DNA of 64,000 nucleotides from Paremcibacter congregatus (GTDB taxonomy: Bacteria; Pseudomonadota; Alphaproteobacteria; Sphingomonadales; Emcibacteraceae): positions 2,325,501 through 2,389,500 of the forward strand of contig NZ_CP041025.1 of NCBI RefSeq assembly GCF_006385135.1. The letters run 5' to 3'. Below the pieces are notes generated by a model, which worked only from the letters and a program-made list of their open reading frames with translations, was not told where the DNA came from and made no database searches. Positions 1-7,651 of this stretch are shown piece after piece (positions within the stretch are counted from its first letter, which is position 1; every line of letters starts with the position of its first letter). Both the position numbers and the translations under genes were made by a program.

Positions 1-747
1 CGCGACATCACCATTCATCGCCACCCGGTCGCAACCGACAACACACATGTCCACAGACTTGTTTTTCATCACAAAACCGGATGCGCCGTCCACAATAATC
101 TGATGTGAAATGCCCAGTTGCTGCAATTCCCATGAGGTCAGCCGCCCCCCTTGCAGACGCGGTCGGGTTTCATCGACATAAACATGAACCTTGCGTCCCG
201 CTTCATGGGCGATGCGGATAATGCCGAGCGCCGTGCCGTAATCCACCGTGGCGATGCCGCCGGTATTGCAGTGGTGAATGAATGTCGCCTCCTGCGGCAC
301 GATGTCCAATGCGGCATGGCCGATCGCTTTGTTTATTTCAACATCTTCCCGCGCCAGTGCATGTGCCGCGTCAACCAGGGCCGCACGATAGGCCACAAGC
401 GAGGTCGGTTGCTGTCGCGCGACCCGATTATGCATCTGATCCAGCGCCCAACAGAGATTTACCGCCGTCGGCCGGGACGCCCGCAGGATCGCATCCGCGT
501 CCGCCACCCGCGTCATCGTCGCTGATAACAGGTCACTTTCTTCCTGCCAGGCGGCAACGGCCAGACCATAGGCCGCCGTTACCCCGATCGCCGGTGCGCC
601 CCGCACCACCATATCGGTGATCGCCGCCGCGATATCCTCGACACGGGACAGGGTGACATATTTCAGCTCTGCCGGAATTTTGGTCTGATCAAGAAGACGC
701 AGGGCTTTTTGATCTTCCAGCCATTCGATACTTTTATAGGCAGGCAT
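1..747 (-). CDS. mtnA: S-methyl-5-thioribose-1-phosphate isomerase MtnA (3' end off the window)
   Basis: This aldose-ketose isomerase converts 5-methylthioribose-1-phosphate to the ribulose phosphate in methionine salvage. Relatives also act on ribose-1-phosphate or 5-deoxyribose-1-phosphate. The visible 249 residues (the family is about 350) include VVRGAPAIG near residue 50, the HHCNTGG segment with the catalytic Cys, the ETRPRLQGGRLTSWEL block, and GCDRVAMNGD, which carries the catalytic Asp (GADR is usual, so Ala to Cys here). The start is set by GAGGAG, which overlaps the end of the upstream phosphorylase gene, with only 3 bp between stop and ATG. The two genes therefore form one operon. 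The identity is secure; the preferred sugar phosphate is not. Confidence 0.93.
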   Translation of the reverse strand, partial: MPAYKSIEWLEDQKALRLLDQTKIPAELKYVTLSRVEDIAAAITDMVVRGAPAIGVTAAYGLAVAAWQEESDLLSATMTRVADADAILRASRPTAVNLCWALDQMHNRVARQQPTSLVAYRAALVDAAHALAREDVEINKAIGHAALDIVPQEATFIHHCNTGGIATVDYGTALGIIRIAHEAGRKVHVYVDETRPRLQGGRLTSWELQQLGISHQIIVDGASGFVMKNKSVDMCVVGCDRVAMNGDVA

Positions 748-750
748 GGG

Positions 751-1596
751 TTACTCCTCAAGCGTTTGAATAAAATTTTGTACCAGAAGGCGCAGACGCG
801 GAATGATCTGCTCTACATTCTCCCACACCTCTTCTTCTGTCGTAATTGCCGCCGCGTCAGGGTCATCAATAGCCATATTGGTAATGGCGCTGACCGCCAC
901 CACCCGAATTCCGGCATTGCGGGCCACGATGACCTCAGGCACTGTCGACATACCAACAGCGTCCACGCCCAGCTGGCGTAACAGTCTGATTTCCGCCGGT
1001 GATTCAAACGACGGCCCCACCAAAAAGCTATAGACACCTTTATGCAGCCGAACATCATGCGCCACCGCGCTCTGCTGCATCTTGATGATATGTGGTCGGT
1101 GATAGGCCTGATTCAGCGGTGTAAAGCGTGGACCAAGGTCTGGCAGATGCCGCCCCCGCGTCGGGTCAAGCCCTGTCATGCCCGCCAGATCAATATGGTC
1201 GTCAATAAGCATCAGATCGCCAACGGCATAGTCCCGGTTAATCCCCCCCGCCGCATTGGTGATCACCAGATCCTCGACACCGAGCATTTTCATGATCCGC
1301 ACCGGGAAAGTCACCTGTTGTGGCGTGTAGCCTTCATACATATGCACCCGCCCCTGCATGATTACCGCAGGCTGCCCCAGCAACATGCCTATATGCAGAC
1401 AGCCCGCATGGCCTGGCGCGCTGGAGGTCGGAAAATGCGGCAGTTGATCATATGGAATTGCCACCGCATCACTCATCAAGGCCGCAATATCGCCCAGACC
1501 GGACCCCAGAATCAGGCCCACTTTCGGGCGTAACGGCGTCAGGCCGGCAATCGCCGCGCAAGTTTCTTCATACTGCGCCAAACTGTAATCAGTCAT
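751..1596 (-). CDS. Purine nucleoside phosphorylase (trimeric PNP/MTAP family)
   Basis: This cytosolic enzyme splits purine (deoxy)nucleosides with phosphate to give base and (deoxy)ribose-1-phosphate. Family motifs run in order: LILGSGLG (phosphate loop), GHAG, QGRVHMYEGY, TNAAGG, GPSFESPAEIR and VGMSTVPEV. AITNMA near the C-terminus has the Asn that marks 6-oxopurine nucleoside phosphorylases, where methylthioadenosine phosphorylases have Asp. About 281 residues is normal for the family. Two adjacent ATGs exist (1596 and 1599) and a further in-frame one lies at 1623; no strong ribosome site decides among them. It is the first gene of an operon with mtnA. Tandem palindromic operators lie 65-93 bp upstream. 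Confidence 0.92.
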   Translation of the reverse strand: MTDYSLAQYEETCAAIAGLTPLRPKVGLILGSGLGDIAALMSDAVAIPYDQLPHFPTSSAPGHAGCLHIGMLLGQPAVIMQGRVHMYEGYTPQQVTFPVRIMKMLGVEDLVITNAAGGINRDYAVGDLMLIDDHIDLAGMTGLDPTRGRHLPDLGPRFTPLNQAYHRPHIIKMQQSAVAHDVRLHKGVYSFLVGPSFESPAEIRLLRQLGVDAVGMSTVPEVIVARNAGIRVVAVSAITNMAIDDPDAAAITTEEEVWENVEQIIPRLRLLVQNFIQTLEE

Positions 1597-1647
1597 CATG
1601 GAATCAGAGGTCTTTGTGCACATCAGATAAATATCCGGTTTTTTGAC

Positions 1648-1690
1648 TTATGAACTTATGAACATATGATCATAGTATTAACATATGTAA
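1648..1690 (-). promoter_or_regulatory. Operator array upstream of the PNP-mtnA operon
   Basis: Two near-palindromic 10-mers, AACATATGAT (1661-1670) and AACATATGTA (1680-1689), start 19 bp apart. The same spacing and core occur in front of nupC. Next to them is a tandem 8-bp repeat, TTATGAAC at 1648-1655 and 1656-1663. Inference: binding sites for a regulator of nucleoside use, most simply the SorC-family protein encoded at 3045-3998. Confidence 0.6.
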
Positions 1691-1725
1691 ATAATGTCGT
1701 CAAGAGTGGCCAAGTAGCGAGTATA

Positions 1726-2943
1726 TCACAAACTTAACAACAGGCTTACCAGAGCGGCACTCATCATATTGGACAGGAAGCCAGCCACGACAGCTTTAAA
1801 TCCCATCCGGGCGATTTCCGCCTTACGGGCTGGTGCCATCGCCCCTAGCCCGCCGAGAAGAATAGCGATGGAACTTAAATTGGCAAAACCGCAAAGCGCA
1901 AATGTCGAAACAATGACCGTATGAGGGTCCAGGCTATCCTTGATCTGCTGCAGTTGAGCATAGGCAACGAATTCATTGAGGATAAATTTCTGCCCCACCA
2001 GATTGCCCGCCGCCGCCGCATCCTGCCAGGGAATCCCCAGAAGATACATCACTGGCGACAGCAATTTTCCAAGGATCAGATCCATCGTGATACCTTCAAA
2101 ACCGGCCAGGCTGGCCAGCCCCCCGACCATGCCATTGAGCATGGCGATCAACGCCACGAAAGCCACCAGCATCGCACCGATAATGGCGGCTATCTTCAGC
2201 CCTGCCGCCGCGCCACTGGCTGCCGCATCAATGACATTGGCCGGACGTCCCTCATCCTCGACCGCCATAATGTCGATCACCGGCTCTGGCCGCGTCAAAT
2301 CGTCCGGTTTCATTATCTTGGCCATCAGCAGCCCCCCGGGCGCGGCCATAAAACTCGCCGCGATCAGATAATCAAGCTGCACGCCCATACTGGCGTATCC
2401 TGCCAGAATGGCACCCGATATTGACGCCATACCGGACACCATAATGGTAAAGAGCTGCGCCTCGCTCAACTGATTAAGGTAGGGCCGAACCACCAGAGGC
2501 GATTCCGTATGGCCTAGAAAAATATTGGCGGCGGCACAGAGCGATTCCACCCGCGATGTCCCGATCAGCTTGCGCATAATGCCCCCGACAAGCATCACCA
2601 CCCACTGCATGATATGAAGATAATACAATACCGAGACCAGGGCTGAAATAAAGATGATGACCGGAAGAACACGAACAAAGACCAGAAAACCATATTTATT
2701 CGTCGCCAAATCACCGAAGAGAAATTCAATGCCGTAGCCCGAATAATCTATAACATTCTGAACCCCGGACGACATGACTGCCAACACGTCCTTGCCCAGA
2801 GGGACGTACATGGCAAAAGTCGCCAGGGCCGCCTGCAATAAAAACGCGCTCCCAACAATACGAAGGTTAATTTTTTTACGGTTTTCCGACAGGAGCCAGG
2901 CCAGTAACAACACCAGAATGATACCAAAAAATCCAGATCCCAC
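1726..2943 (-). CDS. nupC: NupC-family concentrative nucleoside transporter
   Basis: This inner-membrane cation:nucleoside symporter (CNT family) has 405 residues, typical for bacterial NupC. Visible hallmarks are the N-terminal membrane helix, the gate region with GIMRKLIGTSRVESLCAAANIFLG, HTESPLVVRPYL, and the C-terminal NEFVAYAQL and STFALCGFANLSSI motifs that line the nucleoside and cation sites. The start is GTG at 2943, preceded at 5 bp by GGGAGAG. Two perfect AACATATGTT palindromes lie 21-49 bp upstream, over the expected promoter. It probably feeds nucleosides to the phosphorylase encoded next to it. The gene lies between the PNP operon and the SorC regulator, all on the minus strand. 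Confidence 0.95.
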   Translation of the reverse strand: MGSGFFGIILVLLLAWLLSENRKKINLRIVGSAFLLQAALATFAMYVPLGKDVLAVMSSGVQNVIDYSGYGIEFLFGDLATNKYGFLVFVRVLPVIIFISALVSVLYYLHIMQWVVMLVGGIMRKLIGTSRVESLCAAANIFLGHTESPLVVRPYLNQLSEAQLFTIMVSGMASISGAILAGYASMGVQLDYLIAASFMAAPGGLLMAKIMKPDDLTRPEPVIDIMAVEDEGRPANVIDAAASGAAAGLKIAAIIGAMLVAFVALIAMLNGMVGGLASLAGFEGITMDLILGKLLSPVMYLLGIPWQDAAAAGNLVGQKFILNEFVAYAQLQQIKDSLDPHTVIVSTFALCGFANLSSIAILLGGLGAMAPARKAEIARMGFKAVVAGFLSNMMSAALVSLLLSL

Positions 2944-2963
2944 GCAACTCTCCCTTTACATCT

Positions 2964-2992
2964 AACATATGTTCAATAATGAAACATATGTT
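2964..2992 (-). promoter_or_regulatory. Tandem palindromic operator upstream of nupC
   Basis: Perfect 10-bp palindromes AACATATGTT occur at 2964-2973 and 2983-2992, 19 bp apart (about two helical turns). They lie 21-49 bp before the GTG start of nupC. The core and spacing match the pair in front of the PNP-mtnA operon. Inference: a shared repressor or activator site. Confidence 0.65.
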
Positions 2993-3044
2993 GATTATTG
3001 TGCAAAAGCAACTTCTGACTAATGAGACAGCACCGTCCCTTAAC

Positions 3045-3998
3045 CTATCGGGCGATACTACGGGTCATGGCTTCGGCGAGTTCCACATCAATGATAATGC
3101 GGTTAAGGATACCGCAGCGAATGGCGCCAACCATCGAATTCGCCTTGTCAGCGCCGGCAGCCACACCAATGATATTGTCAATATTACGCAACTGCGCCAT
3201 ATCGATGGATATCATCGCCTCCTGCCAGGCCGTTTTGATTTCCTTGCCTTCAATGTCGTAATAATGGGACAAGACATCTCCGACCGCTCCTTGCCGCGCG
3301 ACCTTATCCAGTTCATCTGCGGAAATATATCCGGCCTTGACCAAAGTGGACTCCGTACTGACGTCACCAATCCCGACAAGGCCGATATTGCACTTTTCAA
3401 CCCAATGCAGGGTATTCTTGATTACAGGGTCCTGCATCAGACTATCCCGAACGGCCGGGTCCTTCAGGATCACGGGGGCCGGCAGAGATTCCACAGGAAT
3501 GCCAAACGAAAGCCCCAGACGCAAACATATATCCTGTGCATTCGCCGTGGCGATCCCACCGACATAACCGCCGAGTTGCACCACCCGTTCCGGCGCATAT
3601 TTTTCCTTCCGCAACAAATCTGGAATCTGCATCAGGGTACTGCTCCAGCCAATCCCCAAAATATGATCCTGCCTTAAGTTCTGGGACAGATATTGCGCGG
3701 CCCGTTCCGCAACTGCGGCTTTGGCGTCATTGTCATAGTTTTCGACCACGATAACCTCCAGCAGATTATCTGATGCAAATTCATTCTCTATCAGGGTTTC
3801 CAGATGCGTGGCGTGGGACAATTTCCTGGTAATTTTAATCTCGACGAATCCTTTCTGCCGCGCCTGCTTCAACAATCGAACAACCGTCGGACGCGAAAAG
3901 CCAAATTTCTTGGCAATCTGCTCCTGGGTATTACCATTGGTGTAATATAACGTAGCAGCCTTCAAAATCAGTTCATCGTTATTTTTTTCACGGGGCAT
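3045..3998 (-). CDS. SorC/DeoR-type sugar-binding transcriptional regulator
   Basis: The 317-residue protein has an N-terminal helix-turn-helix at about residues 20-50 (NTQEQIAKKFGFSRPTVVRLL) and a SorC-family sugar-phosphate-binding domain from about 60 to the end (GIGWSSTL, VVQLGGYVGG, VGIGDV, GVAAGADKANSMVGAIRCG). Family members bind phosphorylated sugars. Bacillus subtilis DeoR, of this family, senses deoxyribose-5-phosphate and represses nucleoside genes including nupC. Together with the adjacent nupC, PNP and mtnA this suggests a nucleoside-catabolism regulator. A 14-bp inverted repeat upstream (4041-4072) may be an autoregulatory site. The ligand is inferred from context only. Confidence 0.88.
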   Translation of the reverse strand: MPREKNNDELILKAATLYYTNGNTQEQIAKKFGFSRPTVVRLLKQARQKGFVEIKITRKLSHATHLETLIENEFASDNLLEVIVVENYDNDAKAAVAERAAQYLSQNLRQDHILGIGWSSTLMQIPDLLRKEKYAPERVVQLGGYVGGIATANAQDICLRLGLSFGIPVESLPAPVILKDPAVRDSLMQDPVIKNTLHWVEKCNIGLVGIGDVSTESTLVKAGYISADELDKVARQGAVGDVLSHYYDIEGKEIKTAWQEAMISIDMAQLRNIDNIIGVAAGADKANSMVGAIRCGILNRIIIDVELAEAMTRSIAR

Positions 3999-4040
3999 GA
4001 AAGTTTCCTTAATTTCTCTTCACCGAGCCATAGCATATCC

Positions 4041-4072
4041 TGACAAAATATTCACTTCTGAATTTTTGTTCA
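4041..4072. promoter_or_regulatory. Inverted repeat upstream of the SorC regulator gene
   Basis: The arms TGACAAAATATTCA (4041-4054) and TGAATTTTTGTTCA (4059-4072) are inverted with a 4-nt spacer. The site is 43-74 bp upstream of the regulator ATG, suitable for autoregulation. The arm read as TGAACAAAAATTCA resembles my recollection of the B. subtilis DeoR operator, but it differs from the AACATATGTT sites nearby. Confidence 0.5.
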
Positions 4073-4141
4073 GTAAAAACAGACTTTCTGGATAATTACA
4101 GCCAGATCTTCTCCCTCATTCCGTCTTTCCTGGCGCGAAAT

Positions 4142-4188
4142 AAAACTGTCCCATTTTGGGAAAACTGTTAAGCATTCTTTACAGTTTT
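4142..4188 (+). promoter_or_regulatory. Candidate enhancer-binding-protein site array (three AAAACTGT elements)
   Basis: AAAACTGT occurs at 4142-4149 and 4161-4168 (19-bp period) and inverted as ACAGTTTT at 4181-4188. Relative to the start predicted from the -24/-12 promoter they fall at about -131, -112 and -92, the usual range for activators of sigma-54 promoters. The 3999-4427 stretch has no gene; it holds this array, the promoter and two inverted repeats. Confidence 0.5.
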
Positions 4189-4246
4189 CACACAGAAATA
4201 TTTTCACTATGCATCGAAACTGCAGAAACCTTATGGTTAACAAAAC

Positions 4247-4262
4247 AGGCACGATAATTGCA
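4247..4262 (+). promoter_or_regulatory. Sigma-54 (RpoN) type -24/-12 promoter
   Basis: The sequence AGGCACGATAATTGCA (4247-4262) matches the TGGCACG-N4-TTGCA consensus at all but the first base. The invariant GG (4248-4249) and GC (4260-4261) are separated by exactly 10 nt. Transcription is predicted to start near 4273, giving a leader of about 155 nt before the metzincin gene. The PEP-CTERM system has been linked to sigma-54 and the PrsK/PrsR two-component pair. Confidence 0.68.
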
Positions 4263-4271
4263 TGTAATCTA

Positions 4272-4323
4272 ATACAACCGTCAATAAGTAGAATAGTCTA
4301 AAAAAAATCTACAGCGGTTGTAT
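4272..4323 (+). repeat. 9-bp inverted repeat in the 5' leader
   Basis: ATACAACCG (4272-4280) and CGGTTGTAT (4315-4323) are perfect inverted copies separated by 34 nt. The left arm coincides with the start predicted from the sigma-54 promoter, so the transcript would begin in a stem-loop. This could stabilise the mRNA or bind a regulator; neither is demonstrated. Confidence 0.4.
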
Positions 4324-4427
4324 ATATGGAGAAAATTAATCAACAATTTTCAGAACTAAATCAAACGTCATTATCGGCCCTAAAAAGGTCCATCATAATG
4401 ATACCCAATGGAGGGGATATATTTAAT

Positions 4428-5999
4428 ATGAAAAGTACTTTTCTAAGTTCAATCGCAATAGCACTTGTCGCCTCAGTTTCTATACCCGCACTGGCTTCCG
4501 CCAGTGTTGTTAATAGTACTGATTTAATTATCGATTTAGACACAATTAATCAACATGTCCACGGGCCGGCCTGCAGTCACAATAATGCCCTGTCTTCCGC
4601 TCTGGAACAAAAACATCAGGCAATCTCCGGAAATGCAGCCTATGTCGCCATGGCGCCCGCCATCGCGGCCGTCGCCCCCGGCGTACCGGCCTCAACCGGG
4701 GCCAGCAGCCAGGGAACCCAGTTGGTATTCCTCGACTTTGACAGCGCAACCACAGGTACATACACCCGGACTTATAAAGAGAATGCCGACGGCTCCGGAG
4801 CCGACGTTACCCAGGTATTCCAGGAACATATCTACACAGCCCCGGAACGTGCGGCTGTAATGGCCAGCATGCAAAATGATTACGGCCATTTCGATATCGC
4901 TTTTACGACGGAAAAACCGGCAGGCGGCGAGTATTCCACACTGTTTTTTAACGCCAACATGCCCGGCGAAGGCAACGGCGTTGAGGCCGGCATACGGGTC
5001 GCTGACGGGGGCCGGGTAACAGGCATTCTCTGGGGTGCAGCGGACAATATCGACTTCCGCAACCTGAACCGCACAGATAATGCCAACCTGGACGCCAATT
5101 TCTGGGATGTTATTTCTGATAGTGGTTTTACTACCGTAACCGGCTTGGCCGCGACAGAAGAAAACCGCGCCATCGCCATTACCCGCCAAACCGCCCAAAC
5201 CGGTTCCCATGAACTGGGGCATGATCTGGGACTACGCCACCACGAAGCATGGGGGCCTCTCGGTACTGGATTGCCCACCACCGGCGTACCAGCTGATGGT
5301 CAATTCATCCCTGTTTATACTGGCCCACGAGGGGCGGATGAAACAACCCGACACCTGATGGTATCAGGGGCCAGCGGCGGCTCCAGTCTCGGTGGCTCTG
5401 TCACACAAGACAGATTCTTTGGCCTGCGCTCCGCTACAAAATTGACTTTCAATGAAGAAGGTCGGGTAATTCAGGAACAGGCTGGCCCGGGAGCACAATT
5501 TGTCGAACTGGTTAATCTTGATGTACCAAATACCGTAGAAAACGGACGGGACAAGAACAACCGGATCAGAGTTGCTGCGATTTCCATCGAAGGCCGGATT
5601 AGCGAAAGCGATGAAACCGACCTGTATATGTTTGAAGGAAATAAAGGCGATATCTTTAACTTCGAACTGACCTCCTTCGTCAATTCCAACAACCTTGATT
5701 ATATGGATGGTATTTTGGCGATTTTCGATGATCTTGGTAATTTCCTGACCTATAATGATGATGATTTTGAAGGTGTGGATTCGTTCCTGTTCGATTTCGT
5801 CCTCGAATATACCGGGAGATTCTTTGTACAGGTAAGTTCTTATAACTTCCTGCATCCCATTGATACTGTTGACGGAGACTTCTCTATCGGTAATTATCAA
5901 TTATACGCAACCCGGACCACCATTCCGGCACCAGGCATCTTCGGATTGATGATTCTGGGCCTCGTCGCTATGGGGCGCCGGAAATCATTGCTGAAATAA
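4428..5999 (+). CDS. Secreted metzincin-type zinc metalloprotease with PEP-CTERM anchor
   Basis: I recognise the domains but not a named family. A signal peptide (residues 1-25) is followed by a catalytic region with HELGHDLGLRH near residue 260, the HEXXHXXGXXH zinc site of metzincins. LMVSGAS about 65 residues later fits the Met-turn. A beta-rich domain at about 360-490 (DETDLYMFEGNKGDIF onward) resembles the bacterial pre-peptidase C-terminal domain. The protein ends in a PEP-CTERM-like signal, IPAPG then a hydrophobic helix and GRRK, recognised by exosortases. The only cysteine lies in HGPACSH near residue 45. The start at 4428 is set by GGAGGGG at 4410-4416; an upstream in-frame ATG (4326) lacks a ribosome site. 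It is followed 22 bp later by a small secreted protein in the same operon. No exosortase gene is in the window. Confidence 0.82.
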   Translation: MKSTFLSSIAIALVASVSIPALASASVVNSTDLIIDLDTINQHVHGPACSHNNALSSALEQKHQAISGNAAYVAMAPAIAAVAPGVPASTGASSQGTQLVFLDFDSATTGTYTRTYKENADGSGADVTQVFQEHIYTAPERAAVMASMQNDYGHFDIAFTTEKPAGGEYSTLFFNANMPGEGNGVEAGIRVADGGRVTGILWGAADNIDFRNLNRTDNANLDANFWDVISDSGFTTVTGLAATEENRAIAITRQTAQTGSHELGHDLGLRHHEAWGPLGTGLPTTGVPADGQFIPVYTGPRGADETTRHLMVSGASGGSSLGGSVTQDRFFGLRSATKLTFNEEGRVIQEQAGPGAQFVELVNLDVPNTVENGRDKNNRIRVAAISIEGRISESDETDLYMFEGNKGDIFNFELTSFVNSNNLDYMDGILAIFDDLGNFLTYNDDDFEGVDSFLFDFVLEYTGRFFVQVSSYNFLHPIDTVDGDFSIGNYQLYATRTTIPAPGIFGLMILGLVAMGRRKSLLK

Positions 6000-6021
6000 A
6001 CCTGATCAGGAGCACCCCAGG

Positions 6022-6555
6022 ATGAAATTATCTCTTGTTTATTTTATCCTGCTGCTCATGCTAACAACCGCCGCGCCTTGGCATCTGAATGCCCAAGGCG
6101 CGGCGGACCTTCAAAACGCTGCCGCACCAGATAAATCCTATCGCGTGGACATTGCCGCAGCCCCCCTCACCCGGACGATTCAAAACGCCGCCGCCATTGT
6201 GGTGGCCCATCGTGAGAATAAGTTCCCTCTCTCTTCCTCCCATGATCAAACCGTCACCTATACTTTTAAAGTAGTGCAGTCTTTGAAAGGCGATGTGCCA
6301 GATTTCATTGAGGTTCAAAGCCCTGGTTCCACCATGCCTTTTTCTCCACAAAAAGATCAGGACTACCTGCTTTTCCTCGCCTCACAGAGCAACGACGGGA
6401 CCGCAAAATCCTACGGAATCATGTCCCACGCGCTTACCACCGCCCTGATCTTTCCAGTAGCGGCAACCGGACAGTTAGGCGGACGCAAGCCGCCCGGACG
6501 TGACTGGCAAAACCTTACTCTTGATAAAGTCAAAACCCTGATCGCATCTGAATGA
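6022..6555 (+). CDS. Small secreted protein with TIMP/netrin-like sequence pattern (function unknown)
   Basis: The 177-residue protein has a signal peptide cleaved near LNA-QGA at residue 25 and no cysteines. I see the order: a hydrophobic AAAIVVAHREN strand, then TYTFKVVQSLKGD, FIEVQSPGS, and DYLLFLASQSNDG. This pattern occurs in the OB-fold of tissue inhibitors of metalloproteases and in many bacterial secreted proteins. The catalytic-site-binding N-terminal Cys of animal TIMPs is absent. AGGAG stands 8 bp before the ATG and the gene begins 22 bp after the metzincin stop, so the two should be co-transcribed. A partner, chaperone or inhibitor role is inference only. Confidence 0.75.
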   Translation: MKLSLVYFILLLMLTTAAPWHLNAQGAADLQNAAAPDKSYRVDIAAAPLTRTIQNAAAIVVAHRENKFPLSSSHDQTVTYTFKVVQSLKGDVPDFIEVQSPGSTMPFSPQKDQDYLLFLASQSNDGTAKSYGIMSHALTTALIFPVAATGQLGGRKPPGRDWQNLTLDKVKTLIASE

Positions 6556-6562
6556 GAAAATA

Positions 6563-7651
6563 TTACCGTCGCCGGGGTGATCTGCGGATTTTCTTCTCCT
6601 TCGGGGCAATTACATCAGCATATTCACTCAATGCCTTACCGCGAATGGCCTGTTTATCAGTTGCACTGGCCAGGGTCAGATCATAATCCGCAATATAGCG
6701 ATAATTGGACACAGACGCCCGGGATTGAGCAAAACCTCTTTCAAAGAAGTTCAGGTGGTCCGTAATATTGAAATGATCAATCTTGCGCGTTAAACGAATG
6801 GTGCCGGTCATTTTCCGTCCTCCGCCATGCGCCGTTACCTCGATGACGCTAGGATAAGATGATTTCTTCTCCGCCTTGATCATTTTTTTATACTTGAGCC
6901 GGACATCCTTGAATTCAGTAATACTGCCGTCGACGCCTTTCAGGGTAAGGACAATATCTTTCCCCCCGTCGGGACGCTCAACCGCCGACAGCAGGGGCAC
7001 CGGCTGCGCCGTCTCTCCCTGAAGGCCGCTGACCCGCAGCCAGCTGTCAATCAAATCCTCCAGAGGCGCATTAAGTTTTACATGGGTAGCAAAACCCTGC
7101 AGTTTCCCTGCCCCCTTGACAAAAGAAACGCCATCTTCCTGCAATATCGCCCAGTTTCCCTCACCCTCAAGGTAAGGCTGATAGATCGCTGCTTCCATAA
7201 ACGCATCATCCTCTTCAAAACGCTTATGTTTCAAAGGTGAAATCTCGGTCCTCCCCCGCATATTGACCTCATTCTTGTCATCCGCCCCAAGGTGGACTTC
7301 ATGCAGGCCATTTTCCTCCTTGATGCGGTGGGTATGAATAAACAGATTGAATTTTTCCTTGTCAAAACCCCATTCACCGGGATTGCGGCCATTCTTGATG
7401 ATCGTGCGCCGCCCATCCGGGGTTACCACGGTCGAAACCATAATTGCGTGGTCATCGCCAACCGGCCAGGGGAAATTGGCCACCAGGAACTGACTGGTGA
7501 CAAACGTGCCGTCCTCAAACAGAACATGCTGTTCCCAATATTCCTTGTAATGCTCATCCGGAAGCATCTCTGGTTTGCTATGATCCATCGCATGCAGGTT
7601 GCAAGGCAGATAAAATGCCATCGCAATCAATAATAGTCGTACCGATTTCAA
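6563..7651 (-). CDS. Secreted protein of unknown function, possibly lipocalin-like (AttH/Svf1-like)
   Basis: I chose the TTG at 7651 because GAGGAG (7659-7664) lies 7 bp before it. The product then begins with a clean signal peptide, charged start KSVR, core LLLIAMAFYLP and cleavage after LHA. An ATG at 7687 has no ribosome site. The mature part is rich in beta strand. The stretch FEDGTFVTSQFLVANFPW followed by a glycine-containing turn and VVTPDGRR recalls lipocalin-type AttH/CrtC or Svf1 proteins, a weak resemblance. The C-terminus is basic (KKIRRSPRRR). It is convergent with the metzincin operon, 7 bp apart. Confidence 0.7.
   Translation of the reverse strand: MKSVRLLLIAMAFYLPCNLHAMDHSKPEMLPDEHYKEYWEQHVLFEDGTFVTSQFLVANFPWPVGDDHAIMVSTVVTPDGRRTIIKNGRNPGEWGFDKEKFNLFIHTHRIKEENGLHEVHLGADDKNEVNMRGRTEISPLKHKRFEEDDAFMEAAIYQPYLEGEGNWAILQEDGVSFVKGAGKLQGFATHVKLNAPLEDLIDSWLRVSGLQGETAQPVPLLSAVERPDGGKDIVLTLKGVDGSITEFKDVRLKYKKMIKAEKKSSYPSVIEVTAHGGGRKMTGTIRLTRKIDHFNITDHLNFFERGFAQSRASVSNYRYIADYDLTLASATDKQAIRGKALSEYADVIAPKEKKIRRSPRRR

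Noticed and set aside
151-620. Plus-strand open frames opposite mtnA
   Set aside because: They lie antisense to a clear mtnA reading frame and show no family motifs or ribosome sites.
751-1596. Methylthioadenosine phosphorylase (mtnP) because mtnA is adjacent
   Set aside because: The base-recognition segment AITNMA has Asn, which fits inosine/guanosine phosphorylases, not the Asp of MTA phosphorylases.
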